From the NCBI GenBank assembly GCA_963576475.1, contig OY754972.1, positions 11,553,062 through 11,617,061 of the forward strand: a stretch of DNA of 64,000 nucleotides. The letters run 5' to 3'. Both the position numbers and the translations under genes were made by a program. Below, one piece after another: positions 44,061 through 54,466 of the stretch (its first letter is position 1; each line of letters begins with the position of its first letter). Source of the DNA: Molanna angustata. Lineage: Eukaryota; Arthropoda; Insecta; Trichoptera; Molannidae. Below the pieces are notes generated by a model. The model had not been told where the DNA came from. It made no database searches and worked only from the letters and a program-made list of their open reading frames with translations.

Positions 44061-44222
44061 TAATAATTATTAAATCTGGATTGGCGCCCTACATGGCCCA
44101 CTGAATACCTTCGATGCTGTATGCGTGCTGTAGGTACGTCTGATTGGTGACCCATCATTGACTGACGGATTTCAATCACTAGATCACAGACGCAAGGTCG
44201 ATATTCTAAGTTCATTCTATAG

Positions 44223-44370
44223 ATACCGGGTTCGATTCCCGGTGAAGACACAGTTTTTAATTGTGTTTTCAGTCAGGATCTGTGAGAAGATTCATATCGT
44301 GTCACCAGAATGTGGCAACTTGTTAATGGGAACGTGTTAAATAGGTATTTGACATAGTACCTGTTAGTTT
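44223..44370 (+). mobile_element. SINE-B, 5'-truncated
   Basis: Starts in box B (ACCGGGTTCGATTCCCGG) and continues to GACATAGTACCTGTTAG. Box A is missing. Confidence 0.88.
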
Positions 44371-44389
44371 ATTTATTTAATATTGCTTC

Positions 44390-44563
44390 TCAAGCAACTA
44401 ACAGGTACAATGTCAAATATTAATTTAACACGCATCCAATAACAAGTTGCCACATTCTGGAGACTTACGATATTAATCGTCTCACAGATCCAGACTGAAA
44501 ACACAATTAAAAACTGTGTCTTCACCGGGAATCGAACCCGGGACCTTTGGATCAGCAGTAAGT
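44390..44563 (-). mobile_element. SINE-B, head truncated
   Basis: The reverse copy starts CTCAAGCAACTAACAGGTAC and ends in CCGGGAATCGAACCCGGGAC, TTTGGATCAGCAG. It lies tail to tail with the copy at 44223-44370, about 20 bp apart. Confidence 0.88.
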
Positions 44564-44589
44564 TAGTAGTTAAAATAAATAAATAAATA

Positions 44590-44998
44590 CTAGCACGGGA
44601 GATGCTCAGAAGAACTTGCAACCCTGGTCCCTCTTCCACCCATTCACAATAGAGCCACTGGAACTCAACATCTCAGGAGGACCATCCTGTACCAACAGGC
44701 CCTCGGTCTACACGAAGATGAAGAAGAAGAAGAAGTCGCTTCTCGATCTCTTATAGACACAGCAGCTGGAACGATTTCCGAATTCTGTTTCCACCTGCGT
44801 ACGACCAGGGTCTTTTTAAAACCCTTTCCAACAATACGTAGTGCGCTTCTTCGGAAGAGGATGTATAATGTACCCAAATCCTAATATTTTGTTTAAAAAA
44901 GTAACTAAAAAAAAGTTAAAGTAACAATTGAATTCTTCTTCCTTTCTTTTTCCTTCCCTCTTTTTCCCGTCACAGGCAAATATATAATAATATTAACT
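44590..44998 (+). pseudogene. LINE C-terminus (FPP-type) and 3' UTR, frameshifted
   Basis: Frames combine to SLIDTAAG, SWNDF, LFPPAYDQGLFKTLSN and a final R.ALL..RMYN-stop region near 44883. This is the same block as 27655-28030 (WN.LP..VFPP.Y..GLF). The 3' UTR includes CCTTCCCTCTTTTTCCCGTC ACAGGCAAA, also found at 54700-54725. The 310-bp palindrome begins exactly where this 3' UTR stops. Confidence 0.6.
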
Positions 44999-45307
44999 AT
45001 ATTTTTTTTAACAGATTTTTAATTATCTCAATAGAGACGAAGTTGGAATATTTATTGTAGGAGAACCGGGAAATCAAGGCACCTACAGGGCTTACGACCT
45101 GTCATCGGCTGGTTTACGTGATCACTTTATGCGCTTGCGCAACGTTCACCAATCGCAATCACTTTATGCGCAAGCGCATAAAGTGATCACGTAAACCAGC
45201 CGATGACAGGTCGTAAGCCCTGTAGGTGCCTTGATTTCCCGGTTCTCCTACAATAAATATTCCAACTTCGTCTCTATCGAGATAATTAAAAATCTGTTAA
45301 AAAATAT
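44998..45307. mobile_element. Large palindromic element, ~142-bp arms
   Basis: The left arm 44998-45141 and right arm 45167-45307 are reverse complements with very few differences (for example CTCAATAGAG against CTCGATAGAG). The spacer is 25 bases. The arms contain GTGATCACTTTATGCGC and CAGCCGATGACAGG. A half copy is at 60280-60480, where the homology continues past the palindrome edge (TTGACTCCCGAC.GGGAAAAA). Confidence 0.9.
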
Positions 45308-45526
45308 CTTTGACTCCCGACAGGGAAAAAAATCCAATGTTTGCGCATATGCAATAATAAAAATATTCGAACTATATTTTTATTATTTTTTTTCCTAATG
45401 AAGGTAGGTACTTATGTGATTATTTAATAAACCATTGAATTATATGTACTACGTAGTACATATAAATCAATGATTTCATAACATATTTTTTCTGTTTATT
45501 TCATAAGACTGTGTTTCTCCACTTTA

Positions 45527-46202
45527 CAGTCTTACTAATAAAAATCTACTATACACCCGTTTACCAGTGTTTTAGTTACACACCGTGTAAAGCCCGTGCA
45601 GCGATTATTGAAAATGTTACTAATAAACGCTGTATAACGAGTGTGTAGTTACAACAAACGTACAACAAAAAATAATCCGACAACATTGTAATTTCGCACT
45701 TGCGCATGCGCAGAGCTGCCAGCCGCCACCTGCCATTATAATTTTGACGTTTGTCGTAGTTAATATTTTCATATGTTTTTTCACATTTCAAAATAGGAAT
45801 ATGTAAAATAAAACGAATAATTTCATCATACGAATATCAAAGCAAGCACCATTGTAGATATTATAAAAGAGCTGATTTTTTGTCAACTTTTCGCTCCTAA
45901 AATGCACAATTATCGAGAGTATAATAATTTATACAGAGGTTTCGTCTTATCATTCCAAGATATAACAATATAAACACGCATATCAAAATCAAATTCGATT
46001 TTTGATAGACGAAATTTGTCTTAAAACACCGCTACACTACCTAGAACAGACGGGCAAGCGATGTGTAAAATTAGTATGAGAGATACACAGTCGTTGACCA
46101 ACTGATCTGCTACACAGCGTTGTTTATTGGTAACGTTTTTGCCTACACGGGACGGTGTTAAACGGTCGTGTAAATTTTACAACACGTTTATTAATAAGAC
46201 TG
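45527..46202. mobile_element. MITE with TA duplication (Tc1/mariner-like)
   Basis: The ends CAGTCTTACTAATAAA and TTTATTAATAAGACTG are inverted repeats with one mismatch, flanked on both sides by TA (45525-45526 and 46203-46204). Length 676 bp. The interior has a second inverted layer (ACACCGTGTAAAGCCCGTG near the left, CACGGGACGGTGTTAAACG near the right). No transposase coding was seen. Confidence 0.75.
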
Positions 46203-46204
46203 TA

Positions 46205-46665
46205 GATAAATAAATAAATACAGTACCTTAGTAAAGCGCCAAAAATATAGTTTGACTTTTGTAGATATGTTAATTTAGGAAACACTTGACACTCACTTAT
46301 TACTATTATTACTCGTCACCTGTCAATTAGAAAATCAATCAATCCAAAGGGTCAAAGATAATTGATAAATTCTGCGCATACGAAATTGCAAATGAGCAGT
46401 ACGCCTTTATCTTACGAATGAAATGTAAAATTCATGTAGGGGGCAAAAGTCTTTTTAAACAATAGAATACCAAAATTAGTAAACAAATATTATTTGCGAT
46501 TAAAAACATATTTTTTTCAATACCAATTAGTTTTGAAAAGTTAATTATTATGATAAGATTGCTTATTTAGATAGATAAATGAAAAAAACAATAATGAAAG
46601 TCAAGAAAGAAATATTTTTTTCTTAATTTTCTTAAATTTGCTTTACTTACTTTTAAACCTGTCTA
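46205..46665. other. AT-rich intergenic sequence
   Basis: Nothing recognised. Confidence 0.4.
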
Positions 46666-46669
46666 ATAA

Positions 46670-46915
46670 CTCTTAATTGACATTTCTTAACCCATCCTCT
46701 TTAACATCCCACAACCTCTATCTCCCTACATTCTTTGCTGTTGTGATTTTATATTTAATAATGTTGCGTGTTTATCTTTCTGTTGGTTAGAAGAAATTGC
46801 TTTATGACAGTAAACCCGTCATTGTACACATTATAGTACATGAAGTAAAAAGTAACGTAATGCACACCCTCACACCTGTCGCTGGTAACCCACATCGTGA
46901 AATTACGCAATAATG
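46670..46915 (+). mobile_element. LINE 3' end (shared-tail family) next to a repeat D end
   Basis: 46785-46850 reads TTGGTTAGAAGAAATTGC, ACAGTAAACCCGTCATTGT, ACATTATAGTACATGAAGT. In front is a LINE-like 3' UTR. 46862-46915 holds CACACCTGTCGCTGGTAACC, the end of repeat D in reverse. Confidence 0.55.
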
Positions 46916-46919
46916 ATAT

Positions 46920-47735
46920 GTTAATTTAGTTGCAAGCGTGCACGCGAACATTCAAAAATAACTCTCATGAAAAAAAACAAAAGACGCATTGTTTTGTATA
47001 TAAAATGTAAATATGTAGGTATATAAACAATAACTTTACAGGAATGTTAAGTATGTATATACCTATTAAGTTATTATTTACATATAACTTTGTTTTGACA
47101 TGTCTTGAATTAGTTGTAAATTGTGAATACGTGACACGCAGAGTGTATCTTAGTATTATCATCATTTGCATTCATACGTCGTCTTCTTCTTATCAAGCCA
47201 CATGACATACCAACGTTACATTTCTATTTACGTTGGCAAATTATAACCCAATATTATCATACAATGAAACATAATAACAAATGTCTATACGTACCTTTAT
47301 AATACTCAACTTCCTCAAAGGTACGCTTATTATGATAAACAATAAATTGTCAACCTTCCTAGCATAGGACCTTTGATTCTCAAAGTGTGCCGAGACTAGT
47401 ATAGTAAAGAAAGGTAAGCCTTTAATAAAGTCTATTGCTTCTCAGAGCAGAAATTAGAATATGCAAGAAGCTTCGCCCCTAACCGCAACGCTTTTTTTCG
47501 AGAAATAAATCCGAAAACAATTCACATAAGTTTTTATTCTCTATAGAAAAACGATGTGGTCTGTCCACCATAACATAAAAAATCCCCCGTAAAAATGCTT
47601 CACTTCGATTCATACAAAATTTGCAAACTACGACATCTATTATATTATAATAGAAATCTATGTATTTCACTTATACACACCTACGTATACGACATGCGTT
47701 TTTTGACAGATGAGCTTGATTAAGATCATAATACA
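46920..47735. other. Unassigned sequence
   Basis: No supported coding; open frames lack motifs. Confidence 0.35.
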
Positions 47736-47739
47736 TCTT

Positions 47740-48440
47740 CTTCTTCTTCTTCAATAGCTCTACAGCCCATATCGAGCCTTGGCCTCCAGCAACTTCCTCC
47801 TCCAACCTCTCCTGTCACCTGCTGCGACCCTCCAGTTTGGCACATTCAGAAGCTGGGATGCGTCCTTCCCAATACCATCTTCCCATGGCAGCCTCGGCCT
47901 CCCGACCTTTCTTTTGTCACCTGGGTGCCCTTGGTCGTGATGATGGCATTCTCTGAACATGCCCGGCCCATCTTAGCCTGCTTAGTCTTATATGTTCGGA
48001 GAGTTTGGGTGCTTTGTAGATGCTGTACAACTCATCGTTGTATCTAATTTTCCATGTTTGTCTATCATTCACTGGTCCCAGGATTTTACGCAGCACTCTT
48101 CTCTCAAAGATGTCCAGCATCTCCGCAGACCTTATTGTCAGTGTCCAAGCCTCACACCCATGACACAACAGTCCTGATGATTGTTTTATGTAGGGTTACT
48201 TTTGTCTTTCTATGGACACTTCTAGACCTGAACACCGGTAACACAGAGAAGAATGCTTTGTTACCTGTCACTATTCGTCTTTTTATTTCTAGGGTATCTT
48301 CATTATCTTTATTAATAGTAGAACCCAGGTATGCAAACTCCTCTACAGTTTCAAAAGTGTATTTTTCTTCGAACGTTATGTTGCTTTGTAGAACGTTTCT
48401 AGCATTTCTAGTTTGCTTCATTATTTTGGAAAAATTAAAA
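47740..48440 (-). pseudogene. RTE-clade reverse transcriptase, C-terminal half
   Basis: Three successive minus-strand frames cover the region. 48421-48152: EKYTFETVEEFAYLGSTINK, EIKRRIVTGNKAFF. 48168-47917: GCEAWTLTIRSAEMLDIFER, RVLRKILGPVNDRQTWKIRY, RLSRLRWAGHVQRM. 47960-47760: KRKVGRPRLPWEDGIGKDAS, NWRVAAGDRRGWRRKLLEAK, ending AKARYGL-stop. The order of blocks is that of an RTE protein from the end of the palm to the C-terminus; two frameshifts are present near 48155 and 47940. The tail is (GAA)n. One of the best RTE copies in the window. Confidence 0.93.
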
Positions 48441-49785
48441 AAATATTAATTAAAAATTAAAATTTTTATTTTTTTAAAACTAAATCTCATCATACAATAA
48501 TAATGATAAATTATACATATAACTAAATAATCTCATTAAATATTAAAAAAACGAAAACATTATAACATATTAAAACACATCGTTTTACCAACATATTGTG
48601 ACAATGGATGAAGAACGAAGGCAATGTTGCCAGTATTCAAAATGCATATTCCGAAAATATTTATAAAGATTGACATTTATTATTATGAATTTACGTAAAA
48701 ATACATTTTTAAATAAAATACTGTCGACGATGTTGAAAATATATTTTAACGATAATTTTGTACTGTTTCATATCAATTTAATCTAATTTCAAGAAATATA
48801 ATTCTATTGGTGGCTGTGCCTTATTAAAAAAAAACGAAATATTATTGAAGCAAAAATTAATATAGATTAAATTATTTCACTGGCAATATTCATAGACGGA
48901 CTAAACAATATGGCGTACAGTAATTTATATTATAGATTTACTTCAATTTATTTAAATGTAAGTAAAGAATTTATTACGCTGTTATTTTTATGTCTTCATA
49001 AATGCTTTCAAGTTATTAAAAGTTTTGTCAAGTGTTAAAAAAGATTAAATGATACAAATGGTTAACACTGTATAAGTCATAAAATAAAATTAGCGCATAC
49101 TAAAGAAAATAACAATTACATTAAAAGGAGTGGGTAGGGTTCATTTTGAGGTATATTTGTTTTACTTTTTGAAACGTTGACAATCCCCGATGAATGTGTT
49201 AATATGAAGAACACTTATATTTCTACAACGATAACGATATTATGCGATATCAATCGGAGACTGAAGTATTATTGTTGCCACGTTTAAAGAGTGGATGTAG
49301 GTAAGAAATGAGTTTTGGTATGTCAGGAACATGAGGGAAGGTATGAATTGAAATTATCTGTCATCTGCGCCAACAGACCTGCACATTCTTCGAACAAAAA
49401 TTTCATTCTTCAATTATTAAAATACAATAATGAGATATTCAAAGGTGAGTTGAGATAGGTACTCGTTTTTGTAAATGTCAAATTGAACGAAACATTGTTT
49501 TGTTTGAATAGTACGTGTACTCATCTTTTAAAATAAATAGACAAAAAAAAAACTCAATTCCCCTTTACGAGATAACATTTTGAATGTTTTGACAGATGGC
49601 ATAGAAGGAATGACCGAATGATTAAGGAAAAAAAACAGCTCTTAGATGCACTTTTTACACATAATATGACACAATATGAAGTCGATTGAATTGACAGTTT
49701 GGGCTGAAGAAGGAATACAAAATTCAATTGTAAAAAAACTACTATTTCATATAGGCGATTCATCGAAGAAAAGAAGCTTATTAAA
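48440..49785. other. AT-rich intergenic sequence
   Basis: Contains TATTGGTGGCTGTGCCTTAT (about 48809-48828), shared with 42227-42246. Otherwise nothing recognised. Confidence 0.4.
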
Positions 49786-49792
49786 AATACAT

Positions 49793-50150
49793 ACATACCA
49801 TTACGTCATGTCCCTTGCGGGATAGGCAGAGAGAACCGAACGCCACATTTTTCTATTCTGGCACGCATCCCTCGCCTCGTCCACATGCATGCATCGTCTC
49901 ATACATGTTCGTCTATTGCTCACACTTCTAACATTTTCGTCTTTCAGAATATCGTTCACATGGCGTTCCCGCCCAAGAAAGGGATTCCATCCTTTCCGCA
50001 CTGTTTTAGGCGCTCCTCATTCATTCTCCCCATATGACCAAACCATCTCAATGTGTTCACTTTCATTCTAGTAATGACATCTTTCTTCATCATAATTTCT
50101 TTTCTTATGTCCTCATTTCTTACCCGGTCATACATCGTTCTATTACAAAT
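49793..50150 (-). pseudogene. RTE-M LINE 3' end
   Basis: Minus-strand 50001-49801 reads MRKGWNPFLGRERHVNDILK, DENVRSVSNRRTCMRRCMHV, DEARDACQNRKMWRSVLSAY, PARDMT-stop. Upstream (50150-50000), in other frames, are remnants of the preceding 'RMN...MK....L..FGH' region. The tail is (TATG)n. It gives the best view of the family's last 65 residues. Confidence 0.85.
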
Positions 50151-50584
50151 TCTTCTTAACTTTCTTATTCAAAGAACTGTGTAAAAATTCCCAATTTAAT
50201 GCACGTGTCCGTGATTCATTTCAATACCTAAATTATGAAATCATAAAACGGCGATGAGTAACCGTCAATATTAATTTCGCAAGATACGTAAAAAAAATAC
50301 CAACTAAAAATCGTTTTGGCAAAAACGCGTCACAGGTGCGGTGCGTTGATCTTACAACCTGAAAACACGAGTATTATTTTCCCGTTTAATGACCTGACCA
50401 CTCATCATGTTCCACTGTATGATAATAAAGTATATGGACACTAAGTACCTACTTAATAATAATAACAACATTATGAACATCACGGCTATCAATTTAATAA
50501 AATACACAAAATGTTTGTACATTGAGAAAGGTACGGTACATAAGTGCGTCGTCATAATTTAACTGTAATATCTAATACAAGATC

Positions 50585-51022
50585 TTAATTTATTTATTTA
50601 TCAAGGAAACATACAGTTTTATTAATAAATTGTAATGGTACAAAATAATAATCAAATAAACCAGCAAAGTTTCCATAAATGAGTAACAATAAAACACTTT
50701 TTGAAGAAAAAGAACATTAGTTGTAGCAGGAGGAAGAATAAACAAGATTGAAATAAAACATAACATAATAAAAAACAAAAATAATAAAATAAATTATTAT
50801 TTGTAATTTTTAATTTTTTTTGTGCCTTAGATGTTAAGAATTCGCGTAGCTGAAATTTATGCTTACTTATTGCCTAGTATTACCTCAGAACAGGCTTTGC
50901 CTAGTATTACCTCAGAACAGGCTTTGCCTAGTGAGGTAATAAATTCCATTTATATATTTCATGAACAATATTTTATTTTATATTGTATTATGGAAATTAA
51001 TAAATAAAAAAAAAAAATAATA
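50585..51022. mobile_element. Two LINE 3' ends, minus (50585-50850) and plus (50860-51022)
   Basis: 50588-50600 is an ATTTATTTATTTATC tail in minus orientation with A/T-rich 3' UTR after it. 50860-51022 is a plus-strand CR1-like 3' UTR with a duplicated 26-bp TTGCCTAGTATTACCTCAGA ACAGGC unit, a hairpin (50907-50939) and an AATAAATAAAAAAAAAAA tail. No coding is attached to either. Confidence 0.55.
50907..50939 (+). promoter_or_regulatory. LINE 3'-UTR hairpin with CTAGT (copy 5)
   Basis: TTACCTCA/TGAGGTAA (8 bp) encloses CAGGC/GCCT(a)G around TTT. CTAGT is at the inner/outer junction. Part of this motif is tandemly duplicated just upstream. Confidence 0.7.
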
Positions 51023-51417
51023 ACCAATTAACCAGTCAAGAAATGAAAAAAAAGAAAACAGTTAACACGTACCCACATATAAGTTAAAAAGAATTCTTTT
51101 CACACAACATTATAAAGTTTTCTTTTAAAAGCTGCAAAATCGTCATTTAAAATATCGATTTCAGACTCAATGACAGAATCACACAATTAACAACTACGTC
51201 TGACAAGAGTTCTGCGCATAATTAGTCATACAAATAGGAATAGCAAATAATTCATTCGATCTAATACTGCGTAAAGGGCAACGAAAGGCAATTTTCTCCA
51301 ACTGATATGCAGAGTTAATATTAGGTATATTATATTTTTACTGTGAGGCACCGGCTTAGAATAGTGCTACCACTCTTTTGCATAATCATAGTTTTCGGGT
51401 GTCCTATAAAGCCGGGT

Positions 51418-52042
51418 ATCGATTATGCGCTCCAAGAGGTCGAACATTGGCGCGCGATCCAGCCGCGCGAAGTCGTTACCGACTTCGAACGCGCGCCAAA
51501 GTGTTCGTTGGAACGCGCGAACGTGGAACGGGGGTTCCATCTTCGGTCGGTTTTTTGCCGCGTATCAAAGGAAGTCAAGTCTTGGTACTCGCGCCGGTTG
51601 GGATGGGCAAATTCATATTTGAGTGTTCGTTGCGTTCCAAGATGGATAACCAAAGTTGCCGTAAATTAATTCAATTATATGGTACCAAAGAACTACTTTG
51701 GAATAGCAAAAGTCGTTTCTATCATATCTATAATAAAGCACTCAGAACGGACTCATGGAGGGAAATAAGGAAATAATCTCTCATAAGTCGCACTCCACAC
51801 TGCACTATATTTCGATAATTTTTTTTTCATCCACCAGCGTACGTTTCGTTTATGTTTTTTCTTGTGTATAATATCGTGGTCGTACACGACCAACGTCCAT
51901 GGTAAACGAGCAAATACTGGAACAGCAGCCGCGCGCGCCAGGAGCGCACAGTTGAGATGCCCTCAAAATTTGGAGCGCGCTCCGCGGAGCGCACGGCTGG
52001 CGCGGTCATTCACGGCGCGCGCTCCAGGAGCGCATAATCGAT
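51418..52042 (+). mobile_element. Small DNA transposon carrying a MADF-like ORF fragment
   Basis: The ends ATCGATTATGCGCTCC and GGAGCGCATAATCGAT are perfect 16-bp inverted repeats. Because ATCGAT is itself palindromic it may be the duplicated target, leaving TATGCGCTCC as the true TIR. GAGCGC motifs are repeated several times near both ends (51428, 51940-52030). The element is much GC-richer than its surroundings. MADF-bearing ORFs are known from PIF/Harbinger-type transposons, but the flanks do not show the 3-bp TWA duplication of that group. Confidence 0.65.
51642..51776 (+). pseudogene. MADF/Myb-like DNA-binding domain fragment
   Basis: Reads MDNQSCRKLIQLYGTKELLW, NSKSRFYHIYNKALRTDSWR, EIRK-stop (44 codons). 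The pattern LI.LY....LW...S..Y.....R..AW.EI is the first two helices of the MADF domain, which binds DNA in transposon and host regulators. The third helix is missing, either by internal deletion or because a splice site lies near 51772 (AAGGAAATAA has no good donor). The frame is open 88 codons further upstream, but that part is GC-rich with no motif. Confidence 0.6.
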
Positions 52043-52329
52043 ACGCGGCTAAAGAGATGGGTAAACAAAAATACAACAGGCAAAATAACATATTATAAAC
52101 CTCAACAATAAGGTTCACCACCCGTTTTGAATATTGCCTATTTAGGCGAGACGAGACTAGTGTGTGGGCATACACGCAAGTGTCGCGCTTCCTTTAATAA
52201 AATAATTTTTAATAATAATAATCAGGACAATTTATAAAGCGCCGTTTAGTGACAACCATGGTCACCTCAAGGGCGCTTTCAGTTTGCGAAAAAAATAAAT
52301 TAAAATGAGTCCTATAGCTAACACATTGG

Positions 52330-53480
52330 AAATAATAATAATAATAATTGTTTATTTACTTTTTAAAAACAAATTACATTGGAACAATATTGAATGTATA
52401 CAAATAAAAAAAAATAATAATATATACAATATAATACATGAATTAAACCATTTTTGTGGTAGGTATATAGGGTGTGTTCCACTTTTTACCTTTGTCTGCC
52501 TAACTAGGAATAATTCCCGTTTTAAGGCAGCCAATTTATTTTTTGTTTATTTTATAGTTTTCTTCCGAAACAAATATATGTTCTGAATGATGAAAACATT
52601 ATTAAACAATATATCTAAATGCTGCACCCTTTAATAAAAAAGAAATAAAAAACAAAAAAATATTTTACTTAAGAAACAGATTGACCATAAATATCTAGTA
52701 GATTAAGTCAGATAGTATAGATTTGAAACATAATAATAGTAATAATATGTAATAATAAAAAAAAAATAATAAATATTTTTTTTTTCATGAAACAAACTAC
52801 AAATCACATCAACTGGAAAAGCACTTATTAACACAAAAAAATATATCAAGATATACAAAGTAAAGTGTATGAAACATTTAAACATATATATACGTTAAGT
52901 TTAGTTCTGATTGTTTTCTTCCAATGTTTATAAGCCAGTTTTTTATATATTTTTTTAGGAGAGGTATACTCATACTTTTACAATCACTAGGTAGGGAGTT
53001 ATATATTCTTGGACCCAGGAAAGTATAATGGTTTTGTCCAAAAGTCTTGTAGGTTTTTTTTTATATATAGTAGACCTCTGTTACTAGACCTTGTTTCGTA
53101 TACATTATTTTGTGTTGTAAACATAGTATTATAATAGATATGCACATAAAGAATTATTTTTTGAATGTATACTTGTCTCACATCTAAAACACCAAATTCC
53201 TTAAATAGGTCATCACTTGGATATCTGTAAGGTTTATTTAAAATGACTCTCAAAATTGATTTTTGTGCTTTTTCTAAGGGATCCAGAATAGATTTGTAAG
53301 TTCCTCCCCAACCAATTATACCATATCCTAAGACTGAATTGCAAAGTGCATAATATAATTGTTTAACCTGAGTGACGTTATGAATGGATCGAACCGATAA
53401 AAATATAAATATTAATTTCCTGATTCTATTTGATAAGCATTCTATATGTGAATCCCATTTCAAAAGTTATCAACAATTAT
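52330..53480 (-). pseudogene. CR1-like LINE, RT C-terminal part and 3' UTR
   Basis: Minus-strand 53463-52999 reads MKWDSHIECLSNRIRKLIFI, VKQLYYALCNSVLGYGIIGW, GGTYKSILDPLEKAQKSILR, VILNKPYRYPSDDLFKEFGV. A frameshift near 53055 then leads to KTFGQNHYTFLGPRIYNSLP and KKYIKNWLINIGR, with a stop at 52878-52880. The 3' UTR of about 540 bp has a CTAGT hairpin and an (ATT)n-type tail (52330-52350). 5'-truncated; dead through a single visible frameshift plus truncation. Confidence 0.88.
52496..52530 (-). promoter_or_regulatory. LINE 3'-UTR hairpin with CTAGT (copy 6)
   Basis: On the minus strand CTGCCTTAA pairs with TTAGGCAG, and the inner GGAA pairs with TTCC around TTA. CTAGT sits between TTCC and AGGCAG. 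Confidence 0.65.
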
Positions 53481-53550
53481 TCCAAGATATTTAATTTTTT
53501 CAAATGGTGAAACATAAAACTTAAAAAATACGTAATAATCACAAATTAAT

Positions 53551-53604
53551 CTACTTGTATATATTACATATTATGTAATATATACAACTAGATTAATCCA
53601 GATG
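53551..53604. repeat. 25-bp palindrome
   Basis: ATTAATCTACTTGTATATAT TACAT is followed after a few bases by its reverse complement with one mismatch (CAACTAG for CAAGTAG). An 18-bp direct repeat (TTAATCCAGATGAAATTA) follows. Confidence 0.8.
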
Positions 53605-53689
53605 AAATTATTAATCCAGATGAAATTAATTATGAAAAAATAGTCAATTCAAAGTAAACAGGTATAATATTAAGTAAGGGAATATTTTA

Positions 53690-53880
53690 TTTATTTATTT
53701 ATTTTTATTTTTTAATATATTTTATAATACAAATCAATATATAAATTCCCTAGTAATAATATTCTTACATATTTTTCCCTGCAGTACCTCATCAAAAAGA
53801 TTATTGAACGGATGATATACCCGCACACCTGTCGCTGGTTACCCCACATTATGGTATATCCTGTGATGGTATGTATGTAC
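53690..53880. mobile_element. LINE 3' tail (minus) and repeat D end (minus)
   Basis: TTTTATTTATTTATTTATTT is a minus-strand LINE tail. 53815-53880 holds CCGCACACCTGTCGCTGGTT ACC, the repeat D end. Confidence 0.45.
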
Positions 53881-53899
53881 CTCACTATTGAAAACACAC

Positions 53900-54175
53900 A
53901 ACAAATGGACGATTACATGATTAAGTGTACAACGAATCAATAAGTATCCTACTTATTCTAAGAGATTTGCCCGAGTAGGTATGTAGGTACACATAATATC
54001 ATGTGTGTTCTAATAATATTTGAAGATTTCCGATATTTGTCATGGATCCTACAATAAGATCATGACTAGATTTATAAGATATGACGAACCATGATAAAAA
54101 AATGAGACATTTAATAAATAAAAATGAACACATTGAGGAGATATGACATCATATTATATACATAGGAAATATTCA
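53900..54175. other. Unassigned sequence
   Basis: Nothing recognised. Confidence 0.4.
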
Positions 54176-54179
54176 ATAA

Positions 54180-54310
54180 CGCCCGACGAAGAAAATATAC
54201 AAAGCTGACAGAAACGGGACCAAGGGAACGATGATAAGACCATGTAAATAATATTATGAAAGAGGGACAGGTAAGAAGCTTGAACAACAAACGAATTTAT
54301 GAGAAGATAC
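54180..54310 (+). pseudogene. RTE-M LINE fragment
   Basis: KIYKADRNGTKGTMI and an NDILKDG.VRS.NNRR-like remnant in shifted frames (NIMKEGQVRSLNNKR). It corresponds to the region just upstream of the one preserved at 61.4 kb (KKIYKADRNGIRG). Confidence 0.6.
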
Positions 54311-54364
54311 ACGAATTTAGAGGATGCAGGTTCAATTCTACGTTTCGGACTGGCCCCCCTTAGA

Positions 54365-54466
54365 CAACGTGTCATTTAGCTCAAGAAAAGATAACTCAGT
54401 GTATGGAAGTGACAGTTGTTACGTGACTGACAACTGTCACTTCCATACATTGCGTTATCTTGAGCT
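54365..54466. repeat. Inverted repeat, ~35-bp arms
   Basis: AGCTCAAGAAAAGATAACTC, AGTGTATGGAAGTGACAGTT pairs with AACTGTCACTTCCATACA, TTGCGTTATCTTGAGCT across GTTACGTGACTGAC-like centre sequence. A one-armed relative lies at 34793-34885. Confidence 0.8.

Larger units (their letters stand above)
51342..52190 (-). repeat. Repeat family D, split by a DNA transposon
   Basis: 51342-51417 is the reverse of the D end (GGCACCGGCTTAGAATAGTG, TTTTCGGGTGTCC, AAAGCCGGGT). 52043-52190 is the reverse of the rest (AAGGTTCACCACCCGTTTTG, GTGTGGGCATACACGC). The 625-bp insert 51418-52042 separates them. Confidence 0.65.

Noticed and set aside
48054..48449. 131-codon plus-strand frame
   Set aside because: Antisense shadow of the RTE pseudogene at 47740-48440.
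51343..51669. Overlapping 108-, 76- and 65-codon frames in the GC-rich insert
   Set aside because: They reflect GC-rich, stop-poor sequence inside the mini-transposon; only the frame containing the MADF-like fragment shows a domain pattern.
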